This document shows, in pieces, positions 33,001 through 41,437 of a DNA stretch of 64,000 nucleotides (positions are counted from its first letter, which is position 1; each line of letters starts with the position of its first letter). Position numbers and translations under genes: made by a program. The DNA comes from Methylobacterium durans. GTDB lineage: Bacteria > Pseudomonadota > Alphaproteobacteria > Rhizobiales > Beijerinckiaceae. The notes below the pieces were generated by a model, which saw nothing but the letters and a program-made list of their open reading frames with translations, was not told the origin of the DNA and ran no database searches. Location of the stretch: positions 3,502,501 through 3,566,500 of the forward strand of contig NZ_CP029550.1 of assembly GCF_003173715.1 (NCBI RefSeq), written 5' to 3'.

Positions 33001-35126
33001 GCCTTCAGCTCCTTGAGGAAGAGAAGCTTGACAGCGCGCGCGAGATGCCAGGCGGGGGTGGCCCAGCCGTGGTCCAGGAGGACGTCGACCCGCCGGCCGA
33101 TCAGACCCGGGGCCAAAGGCTTCTCCAGGATGACTTCGGCCTCGAAGAACGTTGTCAGGGCTCGGCGGCCATCCGCTCGGGTTGGATCCGAGGCCGTGTT
33201 GCCGCCACCGCTCGTGCCCAGAACGGCACTGGGCAGTTCTCGCGCGCCGGCCGGCACGATGCGCCCGAGGCGGGCGGGCAGGAGCCGCTCCTCGCCGTCG
33301 TTCCCGATCCTGATCAAAACGCGCTGCGTCGACGACCGAGCGAGATCGACATCCTCCTCGGCGAGCAGGGCCCGAACGGTGGTCGCTTCAGTGAGGACGT
33401 ATCCGAGAAGCTCACCACGGGGCACGTAGCGCCCGAACAGGGTGGCGGGCGAGCGCAGCTCGACGACGCCGACCGCCGGGCTGCGTACGGCGAGCTGCTC
33501 GACCTTAACCGAAGCCAGCGCCAGCTTCTCGCTGGCATAGCCGATCTCGTGCTCGACGATCGCCGCGTCGACCAAGCTCTTCGCGAGAGCCGCTGTCCTT
33601 CGGTGCTTCAACGCTTCCAGTTCGGCGGTCCGCAGCCGCCGGTCGTGCTGGACGATATCGTTCGTGAAGACCAGAAGTGGCTCGCCGCGCAGCACGGTCT
33701 CGCCCTGCGAGACGAGCAACCGCTCCACGAAGCCATCCACTTCAGCGATGATCTCCGAGCCCGATCCCGGCTTGAGAACGCCCTGCGTCAGGGTCCGGTT
33801 GGGGATCTCCACCAGGAAGAGGAGGACCAGCAGGGCGCCCAGGATGAGCGCCCCGCGCACCACTCCGGCGCGCCGAAATGATCCGGTCGCCGGATCGCGC
33901 AGCACGAAAGCGAGCGCGCGCCCCGTCGGGAGGAGCAGCGATGTCACGACCGACCAGAGCGCCAGCAGCACTCCAAGGCCGAAGTATTTCTTCGCGAGAA
34001 CCAGCGCGATGCCAATCGACAGCACCACGCGGTAGAGCAGGGAGGCCGGTGCGTAGAGCGCGCACCAGACCCGCTCGCCGACGGGCGCGCGAGGGCCGGG
34101 CGCAGTCTCGCCGGAAATCCAACCCCGCAACCAACGAAGCCACTGTTGGCTGGCTCTCTGGGCGAGGTTGGGGATCTCGATGATGTCACTCAAGATGTAA
34201 TAGGCATCGTATTTCAGAAGCGGATTGCCGTTGAACAGCAGCGTCGAGACCGTGCAGATGACCAAGATGTTAAACGCCAGCGCCCGGACCAGTCCGGGGC
34301 CGACGGCGAGCCAGATCTGGAGCGCGAGGCCCGCCAGGATGAACTCCGCCATGATCCCGGCAGCGCCGACGATCGTGCGCTGCCATTTGCTCGGAAAACG
34401 AAGAGAGTTTGTCGCGTCCACATACGGCATGGGTACGAAGATCATGAACATCACGCCGAGTTCATGCACCTCTCCGCCCCACGCTTTGACAGCGAGTGCG
34501 TGCCCGAACTCGTGCACAAGCTTGACCAAAGGTATCGTGAGCAGGACCAGCACCATGTTCTCGGCGGAGAAGATGTGATCCACGATGTCGGAGCTCAGCC
34601 CTATCCAATGCTTGGCGATCTGCAGCAGGCTGAAGACGACCCAGATGGCCCACAGAATGCCGGCGAGCGGTTGGAAGAGCCATCGCGCGAGCGAGGAGGC
34701 ACGCGTGAGAAGAGCGTCCGGGTCAACGAGCGGAACTTTGACAAACAGCGGTGACGTCAGTTTCTGAAATCGCCGTGCCCACCGCTTCTCGCTGGCCTGA
34801 GCGGTGAGCTGCGCGAGATCCGGCGGGACGTTGCCGGCCAGCGCCCCCGCGGTCGCGAGCTGCGTGAGCAGGTGAATCATCTCCTGACGCGTTGCACGCT
34901 CGACGTTGTCACCCGCGAGGAGAAGCTGCTCGACGGTCCTCTGCCCGTCCATCAGCCCAGCCAGCCGGTGCGCGCGCGGGGAGAGGCGCAGAAACTGGTT
35001 CGTGAGCTCCTGATGCAGCACGTACGAGAGACGGCCGCGGAAGTGGCGCGGTGTCAGGCTCATGGTGTGCGGCAACCGCGGACGAAAGTGCTTCACCCGG
35101 TGCCAAACTTGATCATCAATCGCCAT
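32997..35126 (-). CDS. PqqD-like / M50 site-2 protease / HlyD fusion membrane protein
   Basis: 709 residues. Residues about 10-110 resemble a PqqD-like peptide-binding domain (LRLSPRAHRLAGLMDGQRTVEQLL). Membrane segments begin near 150. The M50 zinc motif HEFGH is at 205-209 and the second metal-ligand motif, FNGNPLLKYDAYYILSD, at 298-314, so the protease looks active. Further membrane helices lie at about 365-445. Residues about 450-620 form a HlyD-like half (DGFVERLLVSQGETVLRGEPLL). The start overlaps the end of the upstream gene by 11 bases and its stop overlaps the SecA-like start. I infer intramembrane cleavage or handling of the exported protein coupled to an adaptor. Confidence 0.85.
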   Translation of the reverse strand: MAIDDQVWHRVKHFRPRLPHTMSLTPRHFRGRLSYVLHQELTNQFLRLSPRAHRLAGLMDGQRTVEQLLLAGDNVERATRQEMIHLLTQLATAGALAGNVPPDLAQLTAQASEKRWARRFQKLTSPLFVKVPLVDPDALLTRASSLARWLFQPLAGILWAIWVVFSLLQIAKHWIGLSSDIVDHIFSAENMVLVLLTIPLVKLVHEFGHALAVKAWGGEVHELGVMFMIFVPMPYVDATNSLRFPSKWQRTIVGAAGIMAEFILAGLALQIWLAVGPGLVRALAFNILVICTVSTLLFNGNPLLKYDAYYILSDIIEIPNLAQRASQQWLRWLRGWISGETAPGPRAPVGERVWCALYAPASLLYRVVLSIGIALVLAKKYFGLGVLLALWSVVTSLLLPTGRALAFVLRDPATGSFRRAGVVRGALILGALLVLLFLVEIPNRTLTQGVLKPGSGSEIIAEVDGFVERLLVSQGETVLRGEPLLVFTNDIVQHDRRLRTAELEALKHRRTAALAKSLVDAAIVEHEIGYASEKLALASVKVEQLAVRSPAVGVVELRSPATLFGRYVPRGELLGYVLTEATTVRALLAEEDVDLARSSTQRVLIRIGNDGEERLLPARLGRIVPAGARELPSAVLGTSGGGNTASDPTRADGRRALTTFFEAEVILEKPLAPGLIGRRVDVLLDHGWATPAWHLARAVKLLFLKELKA

Positions 35127-37002
35127 GCGCGCTGCCCGACCAAGGCAGGTAAGGCCAAGCCTTGAGCTTCAGCCATCCGACGAGCCGGTGGCTCCAGATC
35201 CAGATCAGCCGCTGCTGCCCCGCGCTGAGCCGCGCGATGCCCTCCATGCCGTGGCGGAGGCGCGGATCGGACCGCGTCAGGCGGGCCTCGACCCGGAACA
35301 CGGCCTGACCCTCCTTGGCCTCGGTGATCGGTGTGATCGTCGTCACGGTGATCGGAAAGGTGGCATCGGGAAGTGAGGCGAGGAGGAGGTCGCCCGTTTG
35401 GCCTGCACGCGTGCGATCGACGAGATCTTCGTTGACATCGAGCGTGATGCGGAACGAGTCGGCCTGCGCGACCTGGAACAGAGGGTCACCGCGTTTGACC
35501 GGCGTGCCGACAGCCTGGGAAAGGTCGCCCGAGATGATGAGGCCACGGTAGGGACTTTTGATCTCAGCGCGCCCGATCATCGCGTCGAGGTAGGCGAGCT
35601 CCGCGTCGGTCTGAGCGATCTGAGCCTCGATCACGTTCGCGTCGGACAGCCGGTTCTCCGCGGTCGCCCGGTCGAGCTCTGCCGTCTTCTGGCGGCGTGT
35701 GGCGGCCTGGCGCAGCCTCTCCAACCTCATGTCCCGGTCGTCGAGCTTGGCGAGGACCGCTCCGCCGGCGATCACGGTTCCGGGCCGGCCGAACTCGGCG
35801 AGGATGAAGCCGTCGAAAGGGGCCGCAAGGGTCGCCAATTCTTGCCCATCAACTCTCGCGTTGGCGGTGATGCGGTACTCATCACGGAGCAGGCAGGCGC
35901 CGGCGAAGAGCGTGACCAGGCACAGAGTGGCCAGCTTGAGCTTGAGAGCGGCGGGTCCGAAGAGTTGCGAGACTGCTGTGACAAGCCAGCGCCGGGCGCG
36001 TTGTGGAAGCGGGGCGTTGCGCTCCTGAAAGAAGTGAAGGATGGCTCCCAGCGAGCCGGCAAGTTCTGCCAAGGTTTCCACAACCGAGTGCGGCGTTCCC
36101 TCGGGTGAGGCGCTCTCGCACACGATGGCACCGAGCGGTTCGCCTCGGAAAAGGATCGGGGTCGTGCAGAGCGTTCCGCCCTGCAGCCGAACGACGTCCG
36201 CGTGTGCGCGCGTGACGAGAAAAGCTCCTCCTTCAACATCTGGGTAATGGATAACGGCCTTCTGCAGAATGGCTTCCTCGGCAGCCGCCTGAAGCTTCTT
36301 GACGACACCGAGCCTGCGGTCGAACTCACCCGCGCCAGAGACTGCCCGCAGCCTTACGTTGAGGCCTTCCCTGAGATGAACGCTAACGCGTTCATAACCG
36401 AAGCTAGCCGCGAGATCCGTCGCCAAAACCTGCGTGGCCCCGTCTAGGCCGTTCTGCTGCAACAGGCGGGTGCTGAGGTCCCGCAGCAGGCGCCACCGGG
36501 CCGCCCGCGGGAGAGCCTCTTTCCGAGTGAGCAGTCTGGCGCGCAGCCATCCCGAGGAGATCTGCACCGTCCGCAGAGTGCGAAGCGCGTCTCCGCGGCC
36601 ACGGTCCCCCTGTAGGATCACCGCGACCGCGACCAGTTCGCTCGCGTGCAGGATGGGCGTGGCGATCCCGACGCGACCAGATTGCGGTGCTCCTTCGTCG
36701 AAGCGCCGGATTACGGCTTTGATCTCAGCGGCACATCTCCTGCCAACGGCTTCAAGCGACGCAGTGTCCCGATCACTTAACGCGCTGGAGAACGTGCAGC
36801 GCAGATCAGCCCCATCCTTGAGAAGAACGGCTGCCACGGCACCGCCACCCACCTCCTCGACGAGCAGGCGGAGCCATGAGGAGAGAAACTCCTCATCACT
36901 GACGCTATCGTTGAGAGCAAGACGGATCGCACTCTGCGGAATGGGCTGGGAAGAGCCCGGCTGGCCTTCTTCCGCCGCCTGATCCTTGGACTCGAGCAAC
37001 AT
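35116..37002 (-). CDS. GAF-domain / HlyD-like adaptor fusion
   Basis: 628 residues. ATG at 37002 with GAGG just upstream. Residues about 165-320 look like a GAF sensory domain (LLQQNGLDGATQVLATDLA to LAGSLGAILHFF). A basic stretch is followed by one membrane helix near 350-370 (LKLATLCLVTLFAGACLL). The rest is a membrane-fusion adaptor (VDGQELATLAAPFDGFILAEFGRPGTVIAGGAVLAKLDDRD, coiled coil about 410-455, then RAEIKSPYRGLIISGD). The layout implies a cytosolic sensor joined to a periplasmic adaptor. It sits between the DUF3467 and M50 genes in one operon. The ligand is unknown. Confidence 0.82.
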   Translation of the reverse strand: MLLESKDQAAEEGQPGSSQPIPQSAIRLALNDSVSDEEFLSSWLRLLVEEVGGGAVAAVLLKDGADLRCTFSSALSDRDTASLEAVGRRCAAEIKAVIRRFDEGAPQSGRVGIATPILHASELVAVAVILQGDRGRGDALRTLRTVQISSGWLRARLLTRKEALPRAARWRLLRDLSTRLLQQNGLDGATQVLATDLAASFGYERVSVHLREGLNVRLRAVSGAGEFDRRLGVVKKLQAAAEEAILQKAVIHYPDVEGGAFLVTRAHADVVRLQGGTLCTTPILFRGEPLGAIVCESASPEGTPHSVVETLAELAGSLGAILHFFQERNAPLPQRARRWLVTAVSQLFGPAALKLKLATLCLVTLFAGACLLRDEYRITANARVDGQELATLAAPFDGFILAEFGRPGTVIAGGAVLAKLDDRDMRLERLRQAATRRQKTAELDRATAENRLSDANVIEAQIAQTDAELAYLDAMIGRAEIKSPYRGLIISGDLSQAVGTPVKRGDPLFQVAQADSFRITLDVNEDLVDRTRAGQTGDLLLASLPDATFPITVTTITPITEAKEGQAVFRVEARLTRSDPRLRHGMEGIARLSAGQQRLIWIWSHRLVGWLKLKAWPYLPWSGSAHGD

Positions 37003-37022
37003 CGCCTCGCCCGACCAAGCCT

Positions 37023-37352
37023 TCAGATGTTGATCTTACCGCAGCGCTGTTCGAACTCAGCGATACGCGCGGTGAGAAGGGCGGACAGGCGCTTCGCCGC
37101 GTGTGGCGTCAGCATGATCCGGTTCTCGAGTTCAACGGTTAGCTCTTCGGCTTCGATGAGATTCCAAGTCTGATTTGTCCCGAAGAGCAGCGAAAATTCC
37201 TCATTCGTACTCAGGACATTTACAACATTGGCAAACGATGTTGCCATATGCGAGTCGTCCCACCGGACTTTTTTTGATGTTGAAGCAGGGATGTTCTGAC
37301 CTCGATCGTCCGCAGTCGCCGGTCCGATTGACTTGCTCGCAGATTTTGCCAC
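37023..37352 (-). CDS. DUF3467-family protein
   Basis: 109 residues from the GTG at 37352, chosen because GGAG stands seven bases upstream. A TTG 12 codons earlier (37388) is the alternative and has no clear binding site. The conserved core is unmistakable: WDDSHMATSFANVVNVLSTNEEFSLLFGTNQTW and LENRIMLTPHAAKRLSALLTARIAEFEQRCG. DUF3467 proteins are small, cytosolic and of unknown function. The gene is first in the cassette, 20 bases before the GAF-HlyD gene. Confidence 0.88.
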   Translation of the reverse strand: MAKSASKSIGPATADDRGQNIPASTSKKVRWDDSHMATSFANVVNVLSTNEEFSLLFGTNQTWNLIEAEELTVELENRIMLTPHAAKRLSALLTARIAEFEQRCGKINI

Positions 37353-37412
37353 TACTGTGCTCCGCGCAGAATTTCTCTGCTTATGCAAGGCAATTTTCTT
37401 GAGGTCAATCCA

Positions 37413-37440
37413 TTGACTAACATTGGCGTTCTGTAGTCAA
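37413..37440. promoter_or_regulatory. Operator-like inverted repeat TTGACTA-14-TAGTCAA
   Basis: A perfect 7-bp dyad with a 14-base spacer, 61-88 bases upstream of the chosen DUF3467 start. On the minus strand its upstream arm also supplies a TTGACT -35-like hexamer. It is a plausible operator and promoter for the export cassette. The bound protein is unknown. Confidence 0.45.
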
Positions 37441-37480
37441 CGCTTGGCCGCCAGACTTCCTATCAGATCTGCTACCCGTT

Positions 37481-37494
37481 GCATCATTCAAATG
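37481..37494 (-). promoter_or_regulatory. 14-bp shared upstream element, copy 1
   Basis: GCATCATTCAAATG, identical to 30874-30887. It is about 130 bases upstream of the DUF3467 start and just beyond the inverted repeat. It could coordinate the cassette with the adaptor and giant gene. Confidence 0.4.
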
Positions 37495-38059
37495 AACTAC
37501 GGACTTAAGGCAGTGCAAGGGAGCGACTCTGCTGCCACACCCGCACGCGCAGGGAGCTTGCGGCCACGGGATGCGGTTGCGGGAGATGCTCGTTCGAAGG
37601 CGTGTGGGACTTTCAACCTGCTTGACCGGATCATGTGCGCGGCGCAGTCCCGAAGCCGATGCGATCGTCAACCAGAGCGACGCGCCAGGGGTGTTGCAAA
37701 CTTACCGCGGCGGTCGGGTCATGATCCTGCTGAAGCCGAAAACTCCCGCCCGCGCGCCAAAGCCTGCGGGTCGATTGATACGCCATCTCGCTGCCCTGAA
37801 CCACCTTCAGTCGGAACGCTTTTGAGAGCACGGAAGTATCTACATCAGCCGGTGGATCGGGCTTCAGGTCTGTTGACGCCGCATTCAGCAACTTCGCGGA
37901 CGTTGCTTCGGAGAGGAACTTCGGCTGCGGAGCCGATGCATTCGCGCGAGTTAGCGCGAGCATCCCGTCACGGCCCGCAGGTCAGTGCACGATTCCGGCC
38001 CTCCTTTCATCCGGGGGGGATTGCACATTTTTCAAACACACTAGACTATCGAGCCGAAG

Positions 38060-38647
38060 ATGGGTGAGCGGGTGCTCATTGGCATGCCACTACTCAAAGT
38101 GCTGGATCGCATCGGATGTGGCGGAATGATCCTCGATACGTTAGGGGAGGTGCTGTTCATCAACGACAGCGCCCGGCGCATCCTACAAGCAGGATTTGGT
38201 CTCACGGAGTTTCAATCTGCCGACATAGCCGGGGGCGGGAGGGACTTCGTCAAGAAACTTCTCGGCTTGGGAAAAACCCGTGTTCAATTTGATAATGAAA
38301 ATTGGATTTTAGTCGAACGTGAAGGAGGGCGACCACTGATCATGCATGCAGCGCCATTGCCGCAGGAAGGTGATGGCGGGCCACATACGCTCTTAGTTCT
38401 GGTCGATTTGGAGGGGGCTCCAACTGCAAACCGTGCAGCCTTAGAGCGGGTGTTCGGCCTTACGCCAGCTGAAGGAAGGCTGGCAGCCTTGCTGGCGGCG
38501 GGCGCAACAACCGCGGAGGCCGCCGAAGCACAGGGTCTGAGCGTAGCAACTATCCGCGCTCAATTGGGATCCATATTTGCCAAGACTCATACCCGCCGGC
38601 AGGCAGAGCTTGTGATGTTAATCATGCGGTTGTCGGCTCTTCCTTAG
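38060..38647 (+). CDS. PAS/LuxR-type helix-turn-helix regulator
   Basis: 195 residues. Residues about 10-115 look like a PAS-type sensor (LDRIGCGGMILDTLGEVLFINDSARRIL). Residues 131-192 are a LuxR/GerE-type DNA-binding domain (FGLTPAEGRLAALLAAGATTAEAAEAQGLS, then FAKTHTRRQAELV). There is no receiver domain, so it is not a classical response regulator. ATG at 38060, with a second possible ATG eight codons in. It is divergent from the export cassette, separated by the control region holding the dyad, and is the natural candidate for its regulator. That link is positional only. Confidence 0.85.
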   Translation: MGERVLIGMPLLKVLDRIGCGGMILDTLGEVLFINDSARRILQAGFGLTEFQSADIAGGGRDFVKKLLGLGKTRVQFDNENWILVEREGGRPLIMHAAPLPQEGDGGPHTLLVLVDLEGAPTANRAALERVFGLTPAEGRLAALLAAGATTAEAAEAQGLSVATIRAQLGSIFAKTHTRRQAELVMLIMRLSALP

Positions 38648-38746
38648 TCAATATGCCGAAAATGTCTAAAGATCCAGTCTCCAATGCGTGAATAAAGACC
38701 ATATTTCTCCGCCCCAGCTCGTAGAAGTAGGATTTAATATTCATAA

Positions 38747-39109
38747 TCAATCGATGCGAGCCTGCGCAGGATCAAAACCCTCTCCTGAATAGATCGCGTC
38801 CGCGTCAACCTCATTTCGCGTATTATTTGGCAGACTCGATTTTGTTTGATTGCGTGTTTTGCGCTCTTTGCAATCGCTGCAGACTGAAGTGAGTGCTTTC
38901 CGGCTCTGGTTATCCGTTCTCCGATCGAAATCTAGCTGGCGAGTTGAAGCTCGCGCGTAAACGTCTGCGATCTCGCCACGGATGTTGCTGGGTTCTCCGG
39001 TTCGTTGAACAGATGTGGGCGCATGTGGCTGCAGATGGACCGCCTGTGGCTCAGCCCAGGCCGGCTTGGCGAGTGCGAGAAGGGTGAGGAGGTAGAACGG
39101 GACGCGCAT
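38747..39109 (-). CDS. Small exported hypothetical protein
   Basis: 120 residues from ATG at 39109, chosen for GGAG nine bases upstream and a clear signal peptide (MRVPFYLLTLLALAKPAWA before EPQ). The mature chain is hydrophilic with a Cys pair (SVCSDCKER) and no known domain. It sits alone downstream of and convergent with the LuxR-type gene. It may be periplasmic or secreted. Function unknown. Confidence 0.55.
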   Translation of the reverse strand: MRVPFYLLTLLALAKPAWAEPQAVHLQPHAPTSVQRTGEPSNIRGEIADVYARASTRQLDFDRRTDNQSRKALTSVCSDCKERKTRNQTKSSLPNNTRNEVDADAIYSGEGFDPAQARID

Positions 39110-39482
39110 CGGGTCTGCTCCGGGCAAGCCTCAATTCTGCTCGTGATTGCAGCAAAACCAAGATCGGAGAGCCCTTTTGGATGTGCGCAGCCGCCATCTG
39201 CCGGAGGCATCGAGGCGGCTCAGCATGGCACCAGGATCGGTGGTGGGGCGAACGAACCGGGCTGTAAAAGACGCTCCCTGCTAGAGGTTCGCACGGGGGA
39301 TCACAGCCTCATCATCATGGGCACACCCTGCCGCCCGGGTGAGCCCGTCGCATTCGGCGACATCGCCAACGCGGTGCTCGGAACGTCCGATCGATCCTTC
39401 CTGCTCGTAGCAGGATGAGGATGGAGCTGTACCGCTGGTGGGACTGAAAGAGGCCTGCGTCTCGACCTCGCCCGTCACGCGG
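39110..39482. other. Stretch without a supported gene
   Basis: About 370 bases. The plus-strand ORF 39005-39418 has no domain, no binding site and overlaps a better-supported gene on the other strand. I see no RNA gene or repeat here. Confidence 0.4.
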
Positions 39483-39690
39483 CTCGCGGTTGAACCTGCT
39501 TCTCGATCAACGGCGCAGCTACATCCCGCGCCATCTCTAGGTCATACGTCGCCGGCAGGCCCATTCAGAGCTCCGGAGAGGTGCCGAGATACCGGGCGAG
39601 CCACAGAGTCGTCCCGACCGAGACCGAAGGCCTTCCCGTATGATCTCCCTGATGGGGGCCTCTCGCGCCGCGATGGCCCTGGTCTGTTGA
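39483..39690 (-). pseudogene. Degenerate higA antitoxin copy
   Basis: The DNA aligns along most of its length with the intact higA at 63150-63443 (for example TGAACCTGCT, CCCGCGCCATCTC, TACCGGGCGAGCC are shared). Indels break the frame and only pieces such as RPSVSVGTTLWLARYLGTSPE survive in one reading frame. No partner toxin remains. It marks past insertion or recombination of a toxin-antitoxin module. Confidence 0.75.
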
Positions 39691-39748
39691 CGGCAAACGA
39701 TCTCGGGGTATCAAGCTTAGCCGATCCGAATCACGCGGAGCTGACAAG

Positions 39749-40051
39749 ATGCTCGACCAGGAAACGGTTCACAGCTTCGAGGATATCAAGCACTTCTTGC
39801 GGCCGGGTGACCGGGTGTTGTTCTACAAGCCACACCAGTCCTTCGGCTTTACTATAGATACGGATCAAAATCTCGGAATCGTCCACGACCTCCTTGAGCG
39901 CGATCTTGGACTAAAACGCGATGCTATCAAGCAGACAATCTGTAACCACGATGGTTCGCAGATCATCGCCCGAATTGAACATTGGGTAGAGGTAAATCCC
40001 GTGACGAAGCACGGCAATGCGTTGATCTCAATACTCACCGCAGATATTTGA
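39749..40051 (+). CDS. Small hypothetical protein
   Basis: 100 residues from ATG at 39749. It is cytosolic in appearance, rich in Ile, Asp and His, and AT-richer in codon use than the large neighbours (MLDQETVHSFEDIKHFLRPG to ALISILTADI). No domain recognised. The gene is next to a higA remnant and convergent with the outer-membrane protein gene. Acquisition by transfer is possible from base composition. Confidence 0.5.
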   Translation: MLDQETVHSFEDIKHFLRPGDRVLFYKPHQSFGFTIDTDQNLGIVHDLLERDLGLKRDAIKQTICNHDGSQIIARIEHWVEVNPVTKHGNALISILTADI

Positions 40052-40113
40052 GCTACCGGTTCAAGCCCGCAAACCGTTCAGCCCACTTCGTACAGGCAGG
40101 CGCGATCGACGCA

Positions 40114-41337
40114 CTAAAATAAGATCCCCGTTTCGACAACGAAGCGACTCTGGTGTTTCTTGTCGCCGTTCTTCCCGAATGCGAGGCCAGAAGTCGCATT
40201 CACCGCTTTGACGTAAGAATATTCGGGACGTACATAATACCTGTCCACCTGAAACGTCGGAGTGATTGTGGCGGAAAATGCTTTGCTGCCCGGTCCATAA
40301 AGCAGGCTTGTCTCACCCGTGCTTTTCTTGCCGGATTGGGCGATGTACTCAACCCGGCCCGCGAGCGAGATCTGAGATGTAAAGGAGTAGCTTGCCAGCA
40401 AAGCGCCGCCGTAGGTCGACGCGCTCTCATTTATTCCGAGCGTAAAATCACGGGGCACATGTGTAAACTGGACGTACGGCGATATGATCCATGGTCCAGA
40501 TTTATAACCATAAGTGATATTGTAGATGCTGCTGTTGTTCTGTAGCAGCGGAGTGGCGACCGACTCATGCGAGGAGCGATCAAGATTGGCTCCCGCGCTA
40601 AAACTGACACGGTTCGCGTCATCGAATTTGTAGACGACGGATCCAATGAGCCAAGTCAGCCTATCCGAATAGAAGCCATCATTCAGCGATGTCGTGATAA
40701 CAGTAGAGTCTTTGCTGTAGGCGATCTGCAGACCCTTGTTGATGTTGTTAGCTTGATTGAAGAGCAGTCCCTGCTCCACATTCATGTTCTGGAAAGTGAA
40801 GGTTCTCTCCCCGCTGAACAGGGATGGCATTTGCCCACCCTGAAGCGAGAACTCATCGCTGAGCTTGACCTTCGCGTAGGCGAGCGGAACAAACCCGTAA
40901 GTCTGTGACGTCGTGTCAATCGCGCTAGAGTTTGGAACACCCAGGGCGGGGATAGAATAGATGCCGGTCTGAATGTAGAATTGGACCGGACCATCTGCCT
41001 TCTGCACGATCATCTGCAGATTGCTAAAATCGACCCGCCCCGTGCGGTCATCCGGGTATGGATTGCTCTGCAGCAATCCATACCCCGTCACGACGCCCGA
41101 CACATTAATTTTTCCGAGTGGCCCAGCCATAAAGGACGCCGGGTTCGGGTCCGCCCTCAGTGGGCCGCTGATCGTTGGCTGCTCGAGCTCGCCCGACTTC
41201 TCGGTCTTCGGAACCGAGTCGTCATCATCGTCGGACGCGGCCTTAGCGATCTGGGCAGATCCGATGGTGCTCAGCCCGATAAGGGCGCACGCCATCAGCC
41301 CGCGGCGCAAACCTCTGGTCCTCGCGCGCGGGGGCAA
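40114..41337 (-). CDS. Outer-membrane beta-barrel protein (BBP2-like porin)
   Basis: 407 residues with a signal peptide (RRGLMACALIGLSTIGSAQIAKA) and a short Asp-rich linker. The body is made of alternating amphipathic strands (INVSGVVTGYGLL, FYIQTGIYSIP, YVRPEYSYVKAV) and ends in an aromatic C-terminal strand VVETGILF, the usual signal for outer-membrane insertion. It resembles the beta-barrel family often annotated as BBP2 or DUF1597-like, so it is probably a passive channel. Substrate unknown. It is transcribed alone. Confidence 0.75.
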   Translation of the reverse strand: MPPRARTRGLRRGLMACALIGLSTIGSAQIAKAASDDDDDSVPKTEKSGELEQPTISGPLRADPNPASFMAGPLGKINVSGVVTGYGLLQSNPYPDDRTGRVDFSNLQMIVQKADGPVQFYIQTGIYSIPALGVPNSSAIDTTSQTYGFVPLAYAKVKLSDEFSLQGGQMPSLFSGERTFTFQNMNVEQGLLFNQANNINKGLQIAYSKDSTVITTSLNDGFYSDRLTWLIGSVVYKFDDANRVSFSAGANLDRSSHESVATPLLQNNSSIYNITYGYKSGPWIISPYVQFTHVPRDFTLGINESASTYGGALLASYSFTSQISLAGRVEYIAQSGKKSTGETSLLYGPGSKAFSATITPTFQVDRYYVRPEYSYVKAVNATSGLAFGKNGDKKHQSRFVVETGILF

Positions 41338-41437
41338 CTCTCCCAGAGGGCCAGCGGGTCGCGCGGCTGGCGCGTTAAAGGAGAGGTGCCGCTGTGCGCC
41401 CGTAGTTTGAAAGCATGGGGGCGCCGAAAAATCAGCA

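Larger units (their letters stand above)
37353..38059. other. Divergent control region, no confident gene
   Basis: About 700 bases between the cassette's first gene and the divergent LuxR-type gene. ORFs exist on both strands (for example minus 37631-37963, and plus 37423-38067) but lack domains and good start sites. It contains an inverted repeat at 37413-37440 and the 14-base shared element at 37481-37494. Confidence 0.5.

Noticed and set aside
37631..37963. Minus-strand ORF of 110 codons in the control region
   Set aside because: Partly protein-like at its N-terminus, but it has no recognised domain and a poor start context. Kept only as a note.
37423..38067. Plus-strand ORF of 214 codons before the LuxR-type gene
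   Set aside because: No domain, no binding site, mixed composition, and it overlaps the control region and the start of a well-supported gene.
39005..39418. Plus-strand ORF of 137 codons
   Set aside because: Overlaps the signal-peptide end of a better-supported minus-strand gene and lacks any domain.
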